In this document: positions 53,251-61,432 of the stretch, piece by piece
Layout: every line of letters starts with the position of its first letter
Position numbering within the stretch: position 1 is the first letter of the stretch
NCBI GenBank assembly: GCA_963785115.1
Contig: CAWATY010000031.1
Span: 544,564 to 608,563, forward strand
DNA: 64,000 nucleotides
Origin: JACCWP01 sp963785115
Lineage (GTDB): Bacteria; Actinomycetota; Actinomycetes; Propionibacteriales; Nocardioidaceae
Reading direction: 5' to 3'
Made by a program: the position numbers and the translations under genes
Notes under the pieces: generated by a model
What the model saw: the letters and a program-made list of their open reading frames with translations, nothing else
What the model was told of the DNA's origin: nothing
Database searches by the model: none

Positions 53251-53486
53251 ACCCTTCTCCACGCCGGACACGCGGCGCTGTGCCGGCGAGGACCGAGTGC
53301 ACCGTCGCCGGTCCCCTCGGCCCGGTCCTGCGGGCGGCCTTCCCCGACCAGCGCGCCAGCACCCAGCACGCCTGCACAGTCATCCGCACCGGACCGGCCA
53401 CCGACCGCGATCTGACGGACCTCGTCCGCATCCTGGTCGAGCACGGGCTGGTGGTGCAGTCGGTACGACGGTTGACCGACAATTGA
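53247..53486 (+). CDS. Small protein of unknown function coupled to the preceding one
   Basis: 79 residues. ECTVAGPLGPVLRAAF, then HACTVIRTGPATDRDLTDLV and RILVEHGLVVQSVRRLTDN. The last 40 residues look like the same helix-strand unit as its neighbour, so the pair may be two halves of one heteromer. The ATG overlaps the preceding stop. Confidence 0.65.
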   Translation: MNPSPRRTRGAVPARTECTVAGPLGPVLRAAFPDQRASTQHACTVIRTGPATDRDLTDLVRILVEHGLVVQSVRRLTDN

Positions 53487-53518
53487 GGCCTCCGCGGCAG
53501 ACAGATGGGCGGGAACGA

Positions 53519-54475
53519 ATGCCGGCGTCGCCCCGCTCGGCCGAGACCATGGCTGCGCAAGCAGACGCGGTTCTCGCCCGGCTGCCCCCTCGGTTCCGGG
53601 GTCGTCTCGTCTGGTTGCTGTCGCGCTGGCCCGGCCGGATAGCGCTCCGGTCCGCGACGACCTCGATCCGCCTCGAGCTGTTCGACCGCTCGATGACGAT
53701 CGCCGCGCAGGTCTTCACCTCGGTGTTCCCGATCCTCATCCTGACCGCTACCCAGGTGAGCGCCAACAACGCCGAGGCATTCGCCGACGCAGTCGACATG
53801 CCGGATGAGTCCCAGTCGATTCTGGTGGACGCGGCCGAGGGCTCGAGCGCCACGTGGGGTGTCACTGGGGCGCTGATCGTGCTGATCTCGGCGACCAGCC
53901 TGTCCCGTGCACTCACCCGTGCGTACGCGGCCATCTGGGACCTGCCCCGGCCGAGGAGCGGCCTAGGCAACGCCTGGCGCTGGCTGGCAGTCGTCATCGG
54001 ACTGGCACTCGCGGTGATCGTCACCCGGGCGCTGAGCGGTCAGGCCGCCGACGTGCCCCCTCGCAACGTGTGGCAGCTCGCAGTCTCGCTGATCTGTGAC
54101 CTCGGCGTCGCCGTGTTCGTGCCGTGGCTGTTGCTCACGGGTGCGGTGCCGCTGCGCCGTCTGATGCCAGGCGCACTGCTTTTCGCCCTCGTGATGCTGG
54201 TGGTGCGTCCGGCCTCATCGGCGTGGCTCCCCCGCGCCCTCGAGACCAGTGCCGACCGATACGGATCGATTGGCGTGGCGTTCACCTATCTGGCCTGGCT
54301 GTACGTGGTGTCGTTCTGCTTCCTCACCGCAGCCGTGATCGGTCGCGTGGTCGCGACCGACAGCGGTTGGGTCGGCGTCTGGATTCGTGGAGCCTCCCCG
54401 TCCAGTACGGACGATTCAGGTGGTCCGCCCGCGCCGTCAGACGGCTCGGCGTCTCACCCCGGTGGGGTGACGTAA
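53519..54475 (+). CDS. YihY/UPF0761 family inner membrane protein
   Basis: 318 residues from ATG 53519. Five to six helices with the YihY pattern: MTIAAQVFTSVFPILILTAT, SLSRALTRAYAAIWDLPRPR, GSIGVAFTYLAWLYVVSFCF. Formerly annotated as ribonuclease BN, which is not supported. The C-terminal tail (SPSSTDDSGGPPAPSDGSAS) is disordered. No function can be assigned. Confidence 0.88.
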   Translation: MPASPRSAETMAAQADAVLARLPPRFRGRLVWLLSRWPGRIALRSATTSIRLELFDRSMTIAAQVFTSVFPILILTATQVSANNAEAFADAVDMPDESQSILVDAAEGSSATWGVTGALIVLISATSLSRALTRAYAAIWDLPRPRSGLGNAWRWLAVVIGLALAVIVTRALSGQAADVPPRNVWQLAVSLICDLGVAVFVPWLLLTGAVPLRRLMPGALLFALVMLVVRPASSAWLPRALETSADRYGSIGVAFTYLAWLYVVSFCFLTAAVIGRVVATDSGWVGVWIRGASPSSTDDSGGPPAPSDGSASHPGGVT

Positions 54476-54519
54476 AGGCAGTTGGTCGTACCGCAGGCTG
54501 GAGGTCAGGAGGGCTCAGC

Positions 54520-54987
54520 GTGTCCCAGTACAGCGAGGAGCAGTACGAGGAGTCCGCACGCGCCCTGCGCGAGGACGCCAATCGCGATCAGACCGGCTGG
54601 GTCGGCTGGATCGTCTTCGGCGCCGCCATGATGACGCTGCTCGGCAGCTTCCACGTCATCCAGGGTCTGGTGGCGCTCTTCAACGACGACTACTTCCTGG
54701 TCGGCAGATCCGGCCTCCTGGTGTCGGTCAACTTCACCACCTGGGGCTGGGTGCACCTCATCGGCGGCCTGGTCATCGCCGGAGCCGGCGCAGCGCTGCT
54801 CGCCGGTCGGACCTGGGCCCGTGTCGTGGGCGTGGTGGTGGCGATGGTCAGCGCCGTCGTGAACCTCGGTTTCCTCTCGGCGTTTCCCGTCTGGTCGGCC
54901 CTCATGATCCTGCTGGACGTGCTCGTGATCTGGGCGATCACGGTGCACGGCTCCGAGCTCAGGGCGGCGGGACCTGTTCGATCCTGA
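54520..54987 (+). CDS. Four-helix membrane protein, DUF7144-like
   Basis: 155 residues from GTG 54520 (AGGAGGG nearby). A polar head (SQYSEEQYEESARALREDAN) is followed by GWIVFGAAMMTLLGSFHVIQ, WGWVHLIGGLVIAGAGAALL, ARVVGVVVAMVSAVVNLGFL and SALMILLDVLVIWAITVHGS. Such proteins are common in Streptomyces and relatives, with no known role. Its stop lies inside the tandem repeat at 54977. Confidence 0.82.
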   Translation: MSQYSEEQYEESARALREDANRDQTGWVGWIVFGAAMMTLLGSFHVIQGLVALFNDDYFLVGRSGLLVSVNFTTWGWVHLIGGLVIAGAGAALLAGRTWARVVGVVVAMVSAVVNLGFLSAFPVWSALMILLDVLVIWAITVHGSELRAAGPVRS

Positions 54988-55036
54988 CGATTTTGACCCT
55001 GACGATTTCGACCCTGGCGATCCCGGTCATGACGAT
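54977..55036. repeat. 15-bp tandem repeat, four copies, between two converging genes
   Basis: Units at 54977-54991 (TTCGATCCTGACGAT), 54992-55006 (TTTGACCCTGACGAT), 55007-55021 (TTCGACCCTGGCGAT), and a diverged 55022-55036. The DUF7144 stop lies in unit 1 and the converging exporter stop (55027) in unit 4. In one frame the units would spell FDPDD repeated. Confidence 0.85.
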
Positions 55037-56163
55037 GCGTCCGGCACCCTTCGTACCGGAGCCTTGGGTCCATCCGCACCGGACAGCAGGTTGCTGAGCC
55101 AGCGCGAGTGGGGGTCGACGTCGACGAGCACGGCCTTGGCAAGCAGCGACAACGGCACGGCGAGCAGGGCGCCGACAGCACCGAGAGTCCAGCCCCAGAA
55201 CACCAGAGACAGAAACGTCAAGGTGCCGGACAGGCCGACCGCGTCGCCGACGAACTTGGGCTGGATCACCGACTGGATGACGAAATTGACCACGCTGTAG
55301 ACCGCGATCACCAGCAGCATCACGTCGACCCCGCCCTCCAACAGCGCCAGGATCGCCGGCGGGACCAGCCCGACCACGAAGCCGATGTTGGGGATGTAGT
55401 TGGTGATAAACGCCAACAACCCCCAGAGCAGCGGTACGGGCACGGGCGTCAGGGTGAGGAACCCGGTATCGATGACCGCGACGATGAACCCGAAGACCGT
55501 CGAAACCACGAGGTACTGGCGGGTGCCGTGCGCGAACGAGGCCAGCGCCTCGACGATCTGCGAGCGCTCGGTCCGCGCATCCTCAAGCTTGGAAGGCAGG
55601 TTGCCGGCGTCGATGGCCATGAACAGCAGCAGGGTGACGATGAAGAACAGGTTCGATGCCAGCGACAACACGCCGGCCAACACCGACTCCGCCACGCCGA
55701 CGAGCTGATTGAGGTCCATCCCGTCGGCCAGCCCGTCCAGCTGCTCCTGGCTCACCCCGAAGCTCTGTAGCTGGTCGAGACCGTCGGCGACCAGGTCGTT
55801 GAACTGCTCCTCGTAGTCGGGCAGCAGCGTCGCGAAACGGGCGATCGCCACCACGATCGCGAACGTCAGGCCCAGCAGCACCAGGTAGACCCCGATGATC
55901 CCGACCAGCGTCCCCGCCCAGCCAGGCACTCCCAGCCGAGCTGCGTACCCGCGCAACGGGTGCACCGCAATGGTCAGCACCAAGGCCAGGAAGATCGGAC
56001 CGATCAGGTCAGCCGCGCTCTGCAGACCAGCGATGGTGATCACCGCCGCCGCCAACCCGAGCAGGATCAGCAACCCGCGCGGGAGCGCCGTGTTCGAGCC
56101 GGGGGGACGCGCCATCTCAGCCACGGTCACCAGGTTGGGCTGCTGACCGGCAGGAAGGATCAT
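55027..56163 (-). CDS. AI-2E family transporter (PerM-like)
   Basis: About 378 residues from ATG 56163 (GTG 56169 two codons earlier also fits). Eight helices; DLIGPIFLALVLTIAVHPLR, IFLALVL and the conserved FITNYIPNIGFVVGLVPPAI with VVNFVIQSVIQPKFVGDAVG are family signatures. Usually a small-molecule or ion exporter; the AI-2 substrate is not implied by the family name. Oriented toward the DUF7144 gene. Confidence 0.9.
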   Translation of the reverse strand: MILPAGQQPNLVTVAEMARPPGSNTALPRGLLILLGLAAAVITIAGLQSAADLIGPIFLALVLTIAVHPLRGYAARLGVPGWAGTLVGIIGVYLVLLGLTFAIVVAIARFATLLPDYEEQFNDLVADGLDQLQSFGVSQEQLDGLADGMDLNQLVGVAESVLAGVLSLASNLFFIVTLLLFMAIDAGNLPSKLEDARTERSQIVEALASFAHGTRQYLVVSTVFGFIVAVIDTGFLTLTPVPVPLLWGLLAFITNYIPNIGFVVGLVPPAILALLEGGVDVMLLVIAVYSVVNFVIQSVIQPKFVGDAVGLSGTLTFLSLVFWGWTLGAVGALLAVPLSLLAKAVLVDVDPHSRWLSNLLSGADGPKAPVRRVPDASS

Positions 56164-56240
56164 CCCCACCGGGTGACTCGCCTCCGGCCCGCGGGGTCCG
56201 GCTCAGCTGGATGCCGCGGGGTCGTCAGGCAAGTGGAGTC

Positions 56241-56428
56241 TCAGCGCCGCAGGGGCAGCGCGGGCCCGGTCCGCGTCCCCACCGTCGGCGATACGGCCCC
56301 TTCCATCCGATCGAGCAGTCGCCGTTCGACGTCGTCTCGCACGAAGGTGTAGAGCCCGAGCTTGCTGCCGAAGTGGTGGTACAGCGCGCCGGTGGTGACC
56401 TCCGCTGCGGCAGACACGAAGGGATGCC
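56241..56428 (-). pseudogene. Remnant of a TetR-family gene
   Basis: Reading leftward, VSAAAEVTTGALYHHFGSKL then GLYTFVRDDVERRLLDRMEG are the second HTH helix and hinge of a TetR regulator, ending soon at a TGA (56243-56241). The first HTH helices are missing and no start codon lies in frame; the C-terminal ligand domain is absent. I infer a decayed fragment. Confidence 0.75.
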
Positions 56429-56429
56429 C

Positions 56430-56585
56430 ATGAGGCTGGAGCTTCTGTTCACCCCTACTGCCGACCTGACGGCGTCCCTCAGCCTCTACCGCGACCCCGG
56501 CTTCACCGAGCTGTGGCGCGAAGGCGACGCGACCGTCGCCGCCCTGACACTGCCGGACCAGTCGACAGACCAGACCCCAACGTAG
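56430..56585 (+). pseudogene. Remnant of a VOC (glyoxalase) gene
   Basis: ATG 56430 to TAG 56585, 51 residues: MRLELLFTPTADLTASLSLY, RDPGFTELWREGDATVAALT. It is the start of a VOC domain with the sequence altered near RDPGF and truncated after ALTLPD. It is divergent from, and two bases away from, the TetR remnant, which implies one lost regulator-target pair. Confidence 0.7.
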
Positions 56586-56597
56586 AACAGGCGAGGA

Positions 56598-58670
56598 TCA
56601 GGTCACGATCCGCTCGGCCACGATCAGCTGGAACTTCTCGAAGGCCAGCGTGACGGCATTGTGCTGCGCGTCGACAGTGCCCAGGGACACGCCCTTGAAC
56701 GGGTCGGTCAAGCGGTACCTGCCGCGTCCCAGACCGCGCAGCTCCACGTCCCCTCGCCACTCGGGCGCGTAGAAGGCGTAGTGCAGGGTCTCGCCCTTGG
56801 CCACGACATGCGCCTCGGGCTTGTCGAAGCCGATGTCGTACAGCTCGCCCCGGTACGTGCCAGTGGACAGCATGTTCTCCTTGTAGAGATCGATCCACTT
56901 GCGCCAGAGCGCCTCCTTCTTCGGCGTGAGCACGTTCCCCGGCCCGTCCGGATAGGTGAACTTGGTCGACAGGACGGCTCCCACGCCATAGCTGGAAGCG
57001 AAGTCCTTGCCACCGTCGCTCAGCTCGACATGGTCGCCGACGTAACTGCTGCCGCGACCCATCAGCGCCTTCATGGTCTTGCCCTTGTGCCGTACCTGGT
57101 AGGACGACAGCGGGTCCGAGGCCGGGTACTGGTCGACGGACGGGAGGTTGTGGAACGCGAAGGCGGTGCCGCAGGGGCACAGTTCGATCAGGGCCTTGGG
57201 ATTTGCCTCCTGCGCAGCCTCATGCACCGCCTTCCAGAACCGCGCCAGCCCCTCGGTCGACTCTTCTGGGCGCGCGTGCTGGTGCTCCGGGTTGTAGCAG
57301 GGAGTGACAGCGTTGAGGTGCTGGCCGTCAATCTTGAGCCCCTGATAACCCCAGTCTCCGATGAACCTCTTCACCTGCCGGACGAAGTAGTCCACGGTCG
57401 GCTGGTACGCCGGGCACAGCGTGTAGGCGTCCCACCAGGTCACTTCCTGCATATTGCCGTCGCGGTCCAGCAACAGCATGTCGGGACGTTCCTTGAACAG
57501 GTTGCTCTCGGGGTCCGCCGCCAGCGGGGCCCACCACAGCCGCGGCAGCAAGCCGGCCGATCGGACCCGGTGGGTGAACGCACGCATGTCCGCCTCGCCG
57601 CGGGGGAACTTCTCCCTGTTGATGTCCCAGTCGCCCTCGTTGGTCTGCCAGCCGTCGTCAAGCCCGGCCCATTCGAGACCGAGCTCACGGACCTTGGGCA
57701 ACGTCGCGACCACCTGCTCGACGGTGAAGTCGCGCTCGTAGCCCCATGCGCACCAGATGGGGGCGAAGGCCGACTCCGGCACCCGCGGGGCGTGCAGGCC
57801 GATGTCACCCATGTAGTCCCGGTACTGCTGCAGCGGCACGAAGTGGTCACCGGGGTGGGCCGTCAGGAACGTGGTGTCGGTGGTCAGCCGTTGCCCGGGC
57901 TTCAAGGTGCGGACCGTGCGCCCTTCGACGGCGATGCTCGCTCCGTCGTCTGTCTTGCGCACCGGCATGCACAGGATCCGTGCCACCCGTTCGACGTGAC
58001 CGACGGACAGACCCGCGTCCCGACGCCAGACGGTCGCCATCGGGGTGCCGCCGCCGTAGTCGGAGGCGTCCATTCCCAGCGAGTTCTCCTGCTTGAACCC
58101 GTCGGTGACCCGCTGCACCCAGTCTCGCCGGTCCTCGTGGGTGGAGCCGGAAAAGGTGTAGAAGCCGCCTGGCTTCTGCAGCAGCTCGTGGGCTGCGTTC
58201 CGCCACCCGGTGACCTGCAGCGCCCGACCAGACAGATTGTCGTAGTGCACGTCCAGCACCGTCATCGCGCCCAGTCGCCGGAACGAAGTGAGCGACACCG
58301 TCTTCCGCACGCCCTCTCTGGAGTCGCCCTGAAGGGTCACCCGAACGGCTCGGCCGTGACGGGGATGCCTGAAGTGATGTATCCGGTGTCGGCGGAAGGT
58401 GAACGAGTCAATCGTTCTGTCGCGCAACAGCAGAGCCTCGCTGGCGTCGAAGCGCGTCACTCGGACGCCGTTCAAGGCCACTCGGCTACGCAGACGGTCG
58501 TCGAAGTCCAAGGTGATCGAGGTGTCGCCGATGCCGACGAGCTTGGGACCACGGTCGGATCCGGCGGCAGCAGGTGAGATACCCAGGCCCCCGGTCAGGG
58601 CCGGGGCAGCGGCCAGGCTGGCACCACCCAGTGCCACCTTCAGTACGGTCCGCCGCTCGATGTCAGTCAT
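56598..58670 (-). CDS. Tat-exported GH36-like alpha-galactosidase
   Basis: 690 residues from ATG 58670 (MTDIERRTVLKVALGGASLA). A twin-arginine signal (R6-R7, cleavage after PAAA near 36). A TIM-barrel domain contains GLEWAGLDDGWQ (D338-D339), WGYQGLKIDGQHL with nucleophile D448, and a likely acid/base D519 in SVDQYPASDPLSSYQ. Fits GH36/melibiase-like enzymes that release alpha-galactose or related sugar outside the cell. The operon partner binding protein would take up the product. Exact linkage is not fixed by sequence. Confidence 0.85.
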   Translation of the reverse strand: MTDIERRTVLKVALGGASLAAAPALTGGLGISPAAAGSDRGPKLVGIGDTSITLDFDDRLRSRVALNGVRVTRFDASEALLLRDRTIDSFTFRRHRIHHFRHPRHGRAVRVTLQGDSREGVRKTVSLTSFRRLGAMTVLDVHYDNLSGRALQVTGWRNAAHELLQKPGGFYTFSGSTHEDRRDWVQRVTDGFKQENSLGMDASDYGGGTPMATVWRRDAGLSVGHVERVARILCMPVRKTDDGASIAVEGRTVRTLKPGQRLTTDTTFLTAHPGDHFVPLQQYRDYMGDIGLHAPRVPESAFAPIWCAWGYERDFTVEQVVATLPKVRELGLEWAGLDDGWQTNEGDWDINREKFPRGEADMRAFTHRVRSAGLLPRLWWAPLAADPESNLFKERPDMLLLDRDGNMQEVTWWDAYTLCPAYQPTVDYFVRQVKRFIGDWGYQGLKIDGQHLNAVTPCYNPEHQHARPEESTEGLARFWKAVHEAAQEANPKALIELCPCGTAFAFHNLPSVDQYPASDPLSSYQVRHKGKTMKALMGRGSSYVGDHVELSDGGKDFASSYGVGAVLSTKFTYPDGPGNVLTPKKEALWRKWIDLYKENMLSTGTYRGELYDIGFDKPEAHVVAKGETLHYAFYAPEWRGDVELRGLGRGRYRLTDPFKGVSLGTVDAQHNAVTLAFEKFQLIVAERIVT

Positions 58671-58701
58671 GGTCAAACCCCTTCCCGAGTAGATGTTGAG
58701 C

Positions 58702-59712
58702 TCATGGCTGGTGCTCCGAAAGCAGCGCGACGCCCACCTGCGAGTGCAAGCCGTCGCGGATCGACCGGTCGCTGCCCGCGTACCACATCTGGTATCCGTT
58801 GGATGACCTCCGGATGAGCGGCGACGCGACCGACACCGAGTCGAAGTCGCCTGATCCACCGACGGTGAACACCGGGTTGCCGGAGATCTTCTGCCAGGAG
58901 AGCAGGTCATCGGAGTGGGCCAGCCCGATGCCGGTCGGATCGTCGAGGCGCTCGCTGTCACCGGCATACGACATGCACCACCGATCCCCGTCCCGAAAGA
59001 CCTTCGGAGTGGTGACCGTGTGGGAGTCCCAGCTGTTCGCGGGCCCCACGTCGAGAACCGGGTCGTCGAGCTCACGGAACCGCACGCCGTCCTCGGACAG
59101 CGCCAGATGAATGCGGTAGCCCCCGTTACGGATCTTGACGTGGAACAGGTGCACGGTCCCGTCGTCGACCACCGCGAAGGGGCAGCGAGCCGTCAGCACC
59201 GGCGCATCCGGGTGACGGGTGAAGGTGACCCCATCCTCCGAAACAGCAAGACCGATGCACTCGTCGGTGGGCTGACCCGATGTCACACCGTGCTCGAGCT
59301 GCTCGGCGAACGCGTGTGCGTCGCCCTCGGTGGCGCTGTAGTAGAGCAGCCACTGGTTCCCGAGCCGTACCACGGCTGGGTCGAAGACGCCGCCAGCGTC
59401 GAAGCCGGCCCCGATGCCGAGGATCGGGTTGCCGGGGTAGGGCGTCCAGGTGGCGGTGTCGGCGGGCTCACTGACGTCGGCTGTGAACAGGCCGATCTTC
59501 TCGTGGTCACCCACAGAGCCCTCGACGAAGAGCCGAAGTTGGCGGTCGTGCTCGAGCACGCAGCAGGGTGCGATGAAGTCGTCGGCCCAGCCGGTGCCCT
59601 CCGGCCGGATGATCGGGTTGCGCGGGGACCGTACCCACCGGCGCTGGTTGACGGCCGGGTCTGCTCCGAACAGCTCTCCGAGCACGGTGGTCCTCCGAGG
59701 GTGGATCGTCAT
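58702..59712 (-). CDS. Five-bladed beta-propeller glycosidase-like protein (GH43/GH130 type)
   Basis: 336 residues from ATG 59712, ATGA overlap with the permease stop. Repeated SPRNPIIRPE, GFDAGGVFDPAVVRLGNQWL, CIGLAVSEDGVTF, DSHTVTTPKVFRDGDRWCMS and SVSVASPLIRRSSNGYQMWY are propeller-blade motifs with acidic catalytic-type residues. No signal peptide, so cytoplasmic: it may be a phosphorylase or hydrolase acting on the imported sugar. Family boundaries between GH43, GH32 and GH130 are hard to set from here. Confidence 0.8.
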   Translation of the reverse strand: MTIHPRRTTVLGELFGADPAVNQRRWVRSPRNPIIRPEGTGWADDFIAPCCVLEHDRQLRLFVEGSVGDHEKIGLFTADVSEPADTATWTPYPGNPILGIGAGFDAGGVFDPAVVRLGNQWLLYYSATEGDAHAFAEQLEHGVTSGQPTDECIGLAVSEDGVTFTRHPDAPVLTARCPFAVVDDGTVHLFHVKIRNGGYRIHLALSEDGVRFRELDDPVLDVGPANSWDSHTVTTPKVFRDGDRWCMSYAGDSERLDDPTGIGLAHSDDLLSWQKISGNPVFTVGGSGDFDSVSVASPLIRRSSNGYQMWYAGSDRSIRDGLHSQVGVALLSEHQP

Positions 59713-60530
59713 TTCGCCGAGCCCGCCAGCAACCCGCGCACGAGATAGCGCTGACCGAACAGGTACACCAGCAGGACGGGCACAGTGGCGATGGTCAGGC
59801 CGGCCATCAGGACCGGAACGTCCAGCGAGAACCGGCTGCGGAACACCGTCAGCCCGACCACGAGGGTTCGCGAACTCTCCGACTGCAGGAACACCAGCGC
59901 GATGAGCAGCTCGTTCCAGGCGAAGACGAAGTTCACGATGATCGCGGTGACCAGCGCGGGACGGGACACCGGCAGCACCACTCGGCGGAGGGCCGTGAAC
60001 GGGCTGCACCCGTCGAGCGCCGCGGCGTCGAGGAGCTCGTCGGGAAAGCTGACGAAGAAGTTGCGCAGCAAGTAGATGGTGAACGGCAGCATCAGCCCGA
60101 CGTAGATGATGATCACCGACGCTTGGTTGTTGACCAGGCCGGCGGCGCTCATCAGCTTGAACTGCGGTACCAGGAGCACGATCGGCGGGATCACCATCAG
60201 CGGGAGCACCAACCGGAAGAAGAGATCTCGCCCTCGGAACACCATCTTCGCGAGCGCGAAGGCGGCGATGGCCCCGAACGCGGTCGCCACGACGACAGAG
60301 GACACGGCGATCACCGCGCTGTTGACGAAGAGCAGCCCGAGGTTGCGGCTGGCGGCTGCTTCGCTGTACGCCCGCAGCGAGGCGTGGGAGGGCAGCCCCA
60401 TGGGCGAGGCGATGAAGGCGTCGTTCGTCTTCAGGGAGTTGACCACCATGAAGTACAGCGGCACAAGGATGACTGCAGCGGTCAGCAACAGCGGCAGCTG
60501 GCGAAGGACCTGTCCCCCGGCCGGCCTCAC
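59709..60530 (-). CDS. Sugar ABC transporter permease (MalG type)
   Basis: 273 residues from GTG 60530 (GTGA overlap). Six helices; EAA loop DAAALDGCSPFTALRRVVLP. VVNSLKTNDAFIASPMGLPS is the first periplasmic region. No ATPase gene is in the operon, as in the other sugar cluster. Confidence 0.93.
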   Translation of the reverse strand: MRPAGGQVLRQLPLLLTAAVILVPLYFMVVNSLKTNDAFIASPMGLPSHASLRAYSEAAASRNLGLLFVNSAVIAVSSVVVATAFGAIAAFALAKMVFRGRDLFFRLVLPLMVIPPIVLLVPQFKLMSAAGLVNNQASVIIIYVGLMLPFTIYLLRNFFVSFPDELLDAAALDGCSPFTALRRVVLPVSRPALVTAIIVNFVFAWNELLIALVFLQSESSRTLVVGLTVFRSRFSLDVPVLMAGLTIATVPVLLVYLFGQRYLVRGLLAGSAK

Positions 60531-61432
60531 GACTCCATCCTCTCGATCCGGCGCCGGACCAGTGCCTGTGCGGAGAGCAGGACCGTTGCGAACAGCAGCA
60601 GGATCACCGAGACAGCGGCGGCGAGGTTGGGGAGCCCGTCGCGGAACGCCTGCTGGTAGATCACCAGCTCGGTGACGTAGGTGCTGCGAGCCGGGCCGCC
60701 GCCTGTCATCACGTACACGTAGTTGAAGACCCAGCTGAGCATGTTGATCAGGCTCAAGGTCACGAAGAACTCGATGATCGGGGCCAGGTGGGGAAGCACC
60801 ACGTGGCGGAACCGTCGCCACCAGCCGGCCCTGTCCACCATCGCGGCATCAACGAGCGCCGGGTCCAGGCTCGAGAGCCGGGCCAGGAACAGCACGACCC
60901 CGAAGCCGAACTGCTGCCAGACGATCACCAGCCACACGGACCAGATGGCGAGCTGACTGCTGCCGAGCCAGTCCTGGGCCAGTGCGTGGAGGCCCACCGC
61001 GTCGAGGAACTGGTTGAGGAGGCCGTGCAGCTGGAGGATGTAGGAGAAAATGATCCCGACGACCGGGATCGCCATCACGTAGGGGACGAAGACGATCGAT
61101 CGATAGAACCGCCAGCCGGCCACGCGCTCGTGCAGCAGCGTGGCCAGCAGCACCGCCACGACGGTCATCACAGGGACGGCCAGGAAAAGCCTCAGGTTGT
61201 TGAGGATCGCGTCGTGGAGCAGCGGGTCGGCAACCACCGAGCGGAAGTTCTCCAGGCCGTGCGTGGTCTCTCCGAGCAGCCCCGGCACGGTGACGCTCTC
61301 GACCACCAGCCGCACGACCGGGTAGCCGAAGACGACCCCGATGACCAGCGCCGCCGGGGCGAGATAGAGGTACGGCCCGACAGCGCGACTCCCCCGACCG
61401 GCACCCGCCCGACGGGCGGTGCCGGTACTCAC
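60527..61432 (-). CDS. Sugar ABC transporter permease (MalF type)
   Basis: 301 residues from GTG 61432, again a GTGA overlap with the binding protein. Six helices; EAA loop VDAAMVDRAGWWRRFRHVVL; SYILQLHGLLNQFLDAVGL in the central loop. The three transport genes are tightly coupled, which fits one polycistronic transcript from the promoter region at 62842. Confidence 0.93.
   Translation of the reverse strand: MSTGTARRAGAGRGSRAVGPYLYLAPAALVIGVVFGYPVVRLVVESVTVPGLLGETTHGLENFRSVVADPLLHDAILNNLRLFLAVPVMTVVAVLLATLLHERVAGWRFYRSIVFVPYVMAIPVVGIIFSYILQLHGLLNQFLDAVGLHALAQDWLGSSQLAIWSVWLVIVWQQFGFGVVLFLARLSSLDPALVDAAMVDRAGWWRRFRHVVLPHLAPIIEFFVTLSLINMLSWVFNYVYVMTGGGPARSTYVTELVIYQQAFRDGLPNLAAAVSVILLLFATVLLSAQALVRRRIERMES

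Noticed and set aside
53519..54475. Ribonuclease BN function for the YihY-like protein
   Set aside because: The name is a historic misassignment; no nuclease motif is visible.
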